From contig CAJMMH010000023.1 in assembly GCA_905214365.1 (NCBI GenBank), positions 1 through 16,674 on the forward strand: a stretch of DNA of 16,674 nt. Direction: 5' to 3'. This stretch comes from an uncultured bacterium (GTDB lineage Bacteria; Bacillota; Clostridia; Lachnospirales; Lachnospiraceae). Under the pieces are notes generated by a model that was not told where the DNA came from, made no database searches, and saw only the letters and a program-made list of their open reading frames with translations. Position numbers and translations under genes: made by a program. Shown here piece by piece: positions 14,195-16,674 of this stretch (the stretch's first letter is position 1; every line of letters starts with the position of its first letter).

Positions 14195-16657
14195 TTAGGC
14201 TCCGATCCCTTTGATCTTCTTCACCTTGACTTTAATCGGCTTCTGCGGTTTTTCATCGTTTCTGTGCTCCCAGTGGTAAACCAGCACATCATACAGCTTT
14301 TCAAACAGCTCGACCAGCATCGGGCAGAAATTAATTGCCGCAATCGTTACAATAACAGCAGTAAAGTTCAGACCGACCAGTTCCATCAGGTGCTGACCAA
14401 CAATCATCGCCGCCAGATATACTGTCTGCATCGAATAAATAACAAATTTCCGGTACGGCGTCATCGGCGAATATACCTTACGAAGCGTAATCATATAATT
14501 CCATCCGGTCGTCAGTACACAAACAGTCGCAAGCATTTCCTTCGAGCAGCCAAGTGCAAAGCCAACATTGGTAATTACCAGAATCGTCAACGAAATCGTC
14601 ATTGATGTCGGCATCGACATGCGAAGTACCTGCCGGAAAAAATGCCTGTCAATCTTGTCAAACCGCGGCTCCAGCTGAAGAAGCGTAGACGGAATGCCGA
14701 CTGCGCATCCATTAATCACTGACAGCTGGATCGGCTGGAATGGATATGACTGTCCCAGAAAAATCGTAAACAGCGCTGTAATTACAGAAAATCCTGTCTT
14801 AATCAGGAACATGGATGCCGCTGCCTTAATGTTGTTTACAACACGACGCCCCTCATTAACAATATGCGGCATCGACGCAAAGTTGGAGTCAAGAAGAACC
14901 AGATTGGCTGTATTCTTCGCTGCATCGCTTCCGGACGCCATTGCAATACTGCAGTCTGCCTCTTTGAGCGCAAGCACATCGTTTACACCGTCGCCGGTCA
15001 TAGCAACCGTACGTCCGGCCCGCTTCAGCATTACGACCATCTGCTGCTTCTGCTTCGGCGTTACCCGTCCGAACACTGAATACTTCAGGACTGCGTCCTC
15101 CAGTTCCTCGTCGGTTGTAAGCGTCGTCGCATCCACATAATTTTCCGCGCCCTTCAGTCCGGCTCTTGCCGCAATTGCTGCAACCGTAACCGGATCATCA
15201 CCGGAAATTACCTTCAGTTCCACGCCCTGCTGCTCAAAATAAGCAAGAATCTCCGGCGCTTCCCTGCGGATCACGTCAGTCATAAGAATAAAGCCAAGCG
15301 GACGAAATCCGTCTGCCAACTCATAATCGGTCATCTCATTGGGCGAATGTGCGACAACCAAAACACGGAGTCCATCCTTCGCATACGCGGCAATCTGCCG
15401 CAGAACCTCTGGATCCTGCTCCTTGAAAATAAACTGATACGCACCTAACAGATACGTTCCCTCTCCTTCAAACACCGCGCCGGAAAACTTCCGGTCAGAA
15501 GAAAACGGAAGAACAAGCTTTGCGCCCTCCCCGCTCGTCGCCGGAAACCGCTGTTTTAACGCCTGAAATGTCTCATTCCGGTCACTGAGGACCGCCATCA
15601 GCCGTCCCATCAGCGGCTCAATCTGAATATTCGGATCAAGAGATTCCACACGGTCTACGCAGAGTCTTCCCTCTGTGATCGTTCCTGTCTTATCCAGACA
15701 AAGCGTATCGACGCGGGCCAGCGTTTCAATGCAGTACAGCTCCTGGACCAATGTGTTCCGCTTTGCCAGACGCATTACGCCGAGCGCAAGCGCGAGACTT
15801 GTCAGAAGAACCAATCCTTCCGGAATCATACCGAGCACGGCTGCAACGGTATCCAAAGCCGCCTGCTCATACGTGCTTCCGGTAATATAGTACTGCTTTG
15901 CAAACAGCAATATGCCGACCGGAATAATAATGATACTGATAAATTTCAGAATCCGGTTAATATACTTCTGAAGTTCCGACTGATAGCGTTTGAATTTTTT
16001 TGCTTCTGCGGAAAGCTTTTCCATATAGCTTTCCTTTCCAACCGCCGTCAGTACGCAGACCGCGCTTCCGGACGTTACATAACTTCCGGAAAGTACCCGG
16101 TCGCCCGGACCCTTGTGAATCGAATCCTGCTCACCGGTCAGAAGCGACTCGTTAACATCGAGAACCCCGTCCACGATGGTTCCGTCTGCCGGGATCTGAT
16201 TTCCGGTCTGAAGGATAATCAGATCGTCCTTTACCAGCTCATTGACCGGCGTACGCTTCTTTTCTCCGTCGCGGATTGTTTCTACATGGCTGATTGTCAG
16301 AATTCTCAGCCGGTCAAGCGTACGCTTTGCTCTCAGCTCCTGAAAAATACCGATCGCGGTATTGGCGACCGCAATAAAAATAAACAGCATATTTTTGTAG
16401 GAGTGAACTGAAATTACAAGCACAAACAAAATGATATTAATCAGATTGAAAAATGTACAAATATTGCTTCTGAAAATATCCTTCACGCTGCGATTGCTGG
16501 ACGACTCAATCCAGTTGTCCTGCCCATTTGCCCTGCGCTCATCCACTTCTGCTTCCGTCAGGCCAAGATACCGTACGGTACCGTCCTCTGCCGTTATGCT
16601 GCGGATCTGAGGTTCGGCAGTTCCCGTTTCCTCTACCTGCGTTTCCTGTTCTGTCAT
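14195..16657 (-). CDS. Cation-translocating P-type ATPase, CtpE-like
   Basis: An 820-residue membrane pump that uses an aspartyl-phosphate cycle to move cations. In order: a pair of N-terminal membrane segments (about 66-105); the actuator domain with TGE (174-176); membrane segments with PEGLVLLTSLALALGVMRL (279-297), the M4 ion-site region; the phosphorylation motif DKTGT (Asp322); the nucleotide-binding segment FSSDRKFSG (385-393); SGDDP (485-489); the hinge TGDGVND (554-560); then a C-terminal block of membrane helices and a Lys-rich cytoplasmic tail. The PEGLVLLTS segment and the following VQELYCIETLARVD match mycobacterial CtpE, reported as a calcium uptake ATPase. The ion specificity here is inferred. 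Heavy-metal-binding Cys motifs (CPC, CxxC) are absent, which argues against a copper or zinc exporter. The ATG at 16655-16657 has AAAGG nine bases upstream. The gene is complete. Confidence 0.93.
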   Translation of the reverse strand: MTEQETQVEETGTAEPQIRSITAEDGTVRYLGLTEAEVDERRANGQDNWIESSSNRSVKDIFRSNICTFFNLINIILFVLVISVHSYKNMLFIFIAVANTAIGIFQELRAKRTLDRLRILTISHVETIRDGEKKRTPVNELVKDDLIILQTGNQIPADGTIVDGVLDVNESLLTGEQDSIHKGPGDRVLSGSYVTSGSAVCVLTAVGKESYMEKLSAEAKKFKRYQSELQKYINRILKFISIIIIPVGILLFAKQYYITGSTYEQAALDTVAAVLGMIPEGLVLLTSLALALGVMRLAKRNTLVQELYCIETLARVDTLCLDKTGTITEGRLCVDRVESLDPNIQIEPLMGRLMAVLSDRNETFQALKQRFPATSGEGAKLVLPFSSDRKFSGAVFEGEGTYLLGAYQFIFKEQDPEVLRQIAAYAKDGLRVLVVAHSPNEMTDYELADGFRPLGFILMTDVIRREAPEILAYFEQQGVELKVISGDDPVTVAAIAARAGLKGAENYVDATTLTTDEELEDAVLKYSVFGRVTPKQKQQMVVMLKRAGRTVAMTGDGVNDVLALKEADCSIAMASGSDAAKNTANLVLLDSNFASMPHIVNEGRRVVNNIKAAASMFLIKTGFSVITALFTIFLGQSYPFQPIQLSVINGCAVGIPSTLLQLEPRFDKIDRHFFRQVLRMSMPTSMTISLTILVITNVGFALGCSKEMLATVCVLTTGWNYMITLRKVYSPMTPYRKFVIYSMQTVYLAAMIVGQHLMELVGLNFTAVIVTIAAINFCPMLVELFEKLYDVLVYHWEHRNDEKPQKPIKVKVKKIKGIGA

Positions 16658-16674
16658 TTTTCCATACCTTTCTG

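Noticed and set aside
1..16674. CRISPR array, toxin-antitoxin pair, prophage or defence island
   Set aside because: I saw no regularly spaced repeats, and none of the genes belongs to such systems. The lone recombinase fragment is the only mobile-element signal.

Overview
The window reads as a chromosomal segment of a Gram-positive, low-to-mid GC, anaerobic Clostridia, most likely Lachnospiraceae. Supporting this are a DUF4364 protein, a SpoIID-family protein, a Rho factor with a very long disordered N-terminal insert, an SH3b-carrying D,D-carboxypeptidase, a eukaryotic-type NADP isocitrate dehydrogenase, and Gram-positive ribosome binding sites of the AGGAGG type. The placement is inferred from gene families; no rRNA or other direct taxonomic marker is present.

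Layout. (1) Positions 1-5221 hold three transcription units separated by clear signals. They are the 3' part of pgi (+), a radical SAM/DUF4364 operon (-) with its own strong promoter, and rho (+). The pgi/DUF4364 and rho/aroD convergent pairs each share a near-perfect bidirectional terminator. (2) Positions 5252-7221 hold icd and aroD (-), joined by a 4-base ATGA overlap. (3) Positions 7472-10850 are a cell-envelope block on the minus strand: a membrane-anchored SpoIID/LytB protein and a secreted, membrane-anchored D-Ala-D-Ala carboxypeptidase. Between them is a roughly 180-nt structured RNA gene with its own promoter, which I interpret as 6S RNA. (4) Positions 10868-12876 are a scar. A subtilisin-like protease fragment that lacks its catalytic Asp region abuts, and overlaps out of frame, a serine recombinase that stops before its zinc ribbon. 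Behind it lie about 390 bases with no convincing gene but several hairpins. (5) Positions 12877-16657 are a minus-strand pair: a CtpE-like P-type ATPase, then a secreted SH3/NlpC-P60-like protein that appears to have lost its catalytic Cys and His. The pair ends in a good intrinsic terminator.

Functionally the window mixes housekeeping genes (glycolysis, 2-oxoglutarate/NADPH supply, shikimate pathway, transcription termination, RNA polymerase regulation by 6S RNA) with envelope and peptidoglycan genes. I did not find a clearly new multi-gene system. The most interesting items are the probable 6S RNA gene, the recombinase/protease junction with its hairpin-rich flank, the NlpC/P60 pseudoenzyme paired with a cation pump, and the Arg/Tyr-rich disordered insert in Rho.
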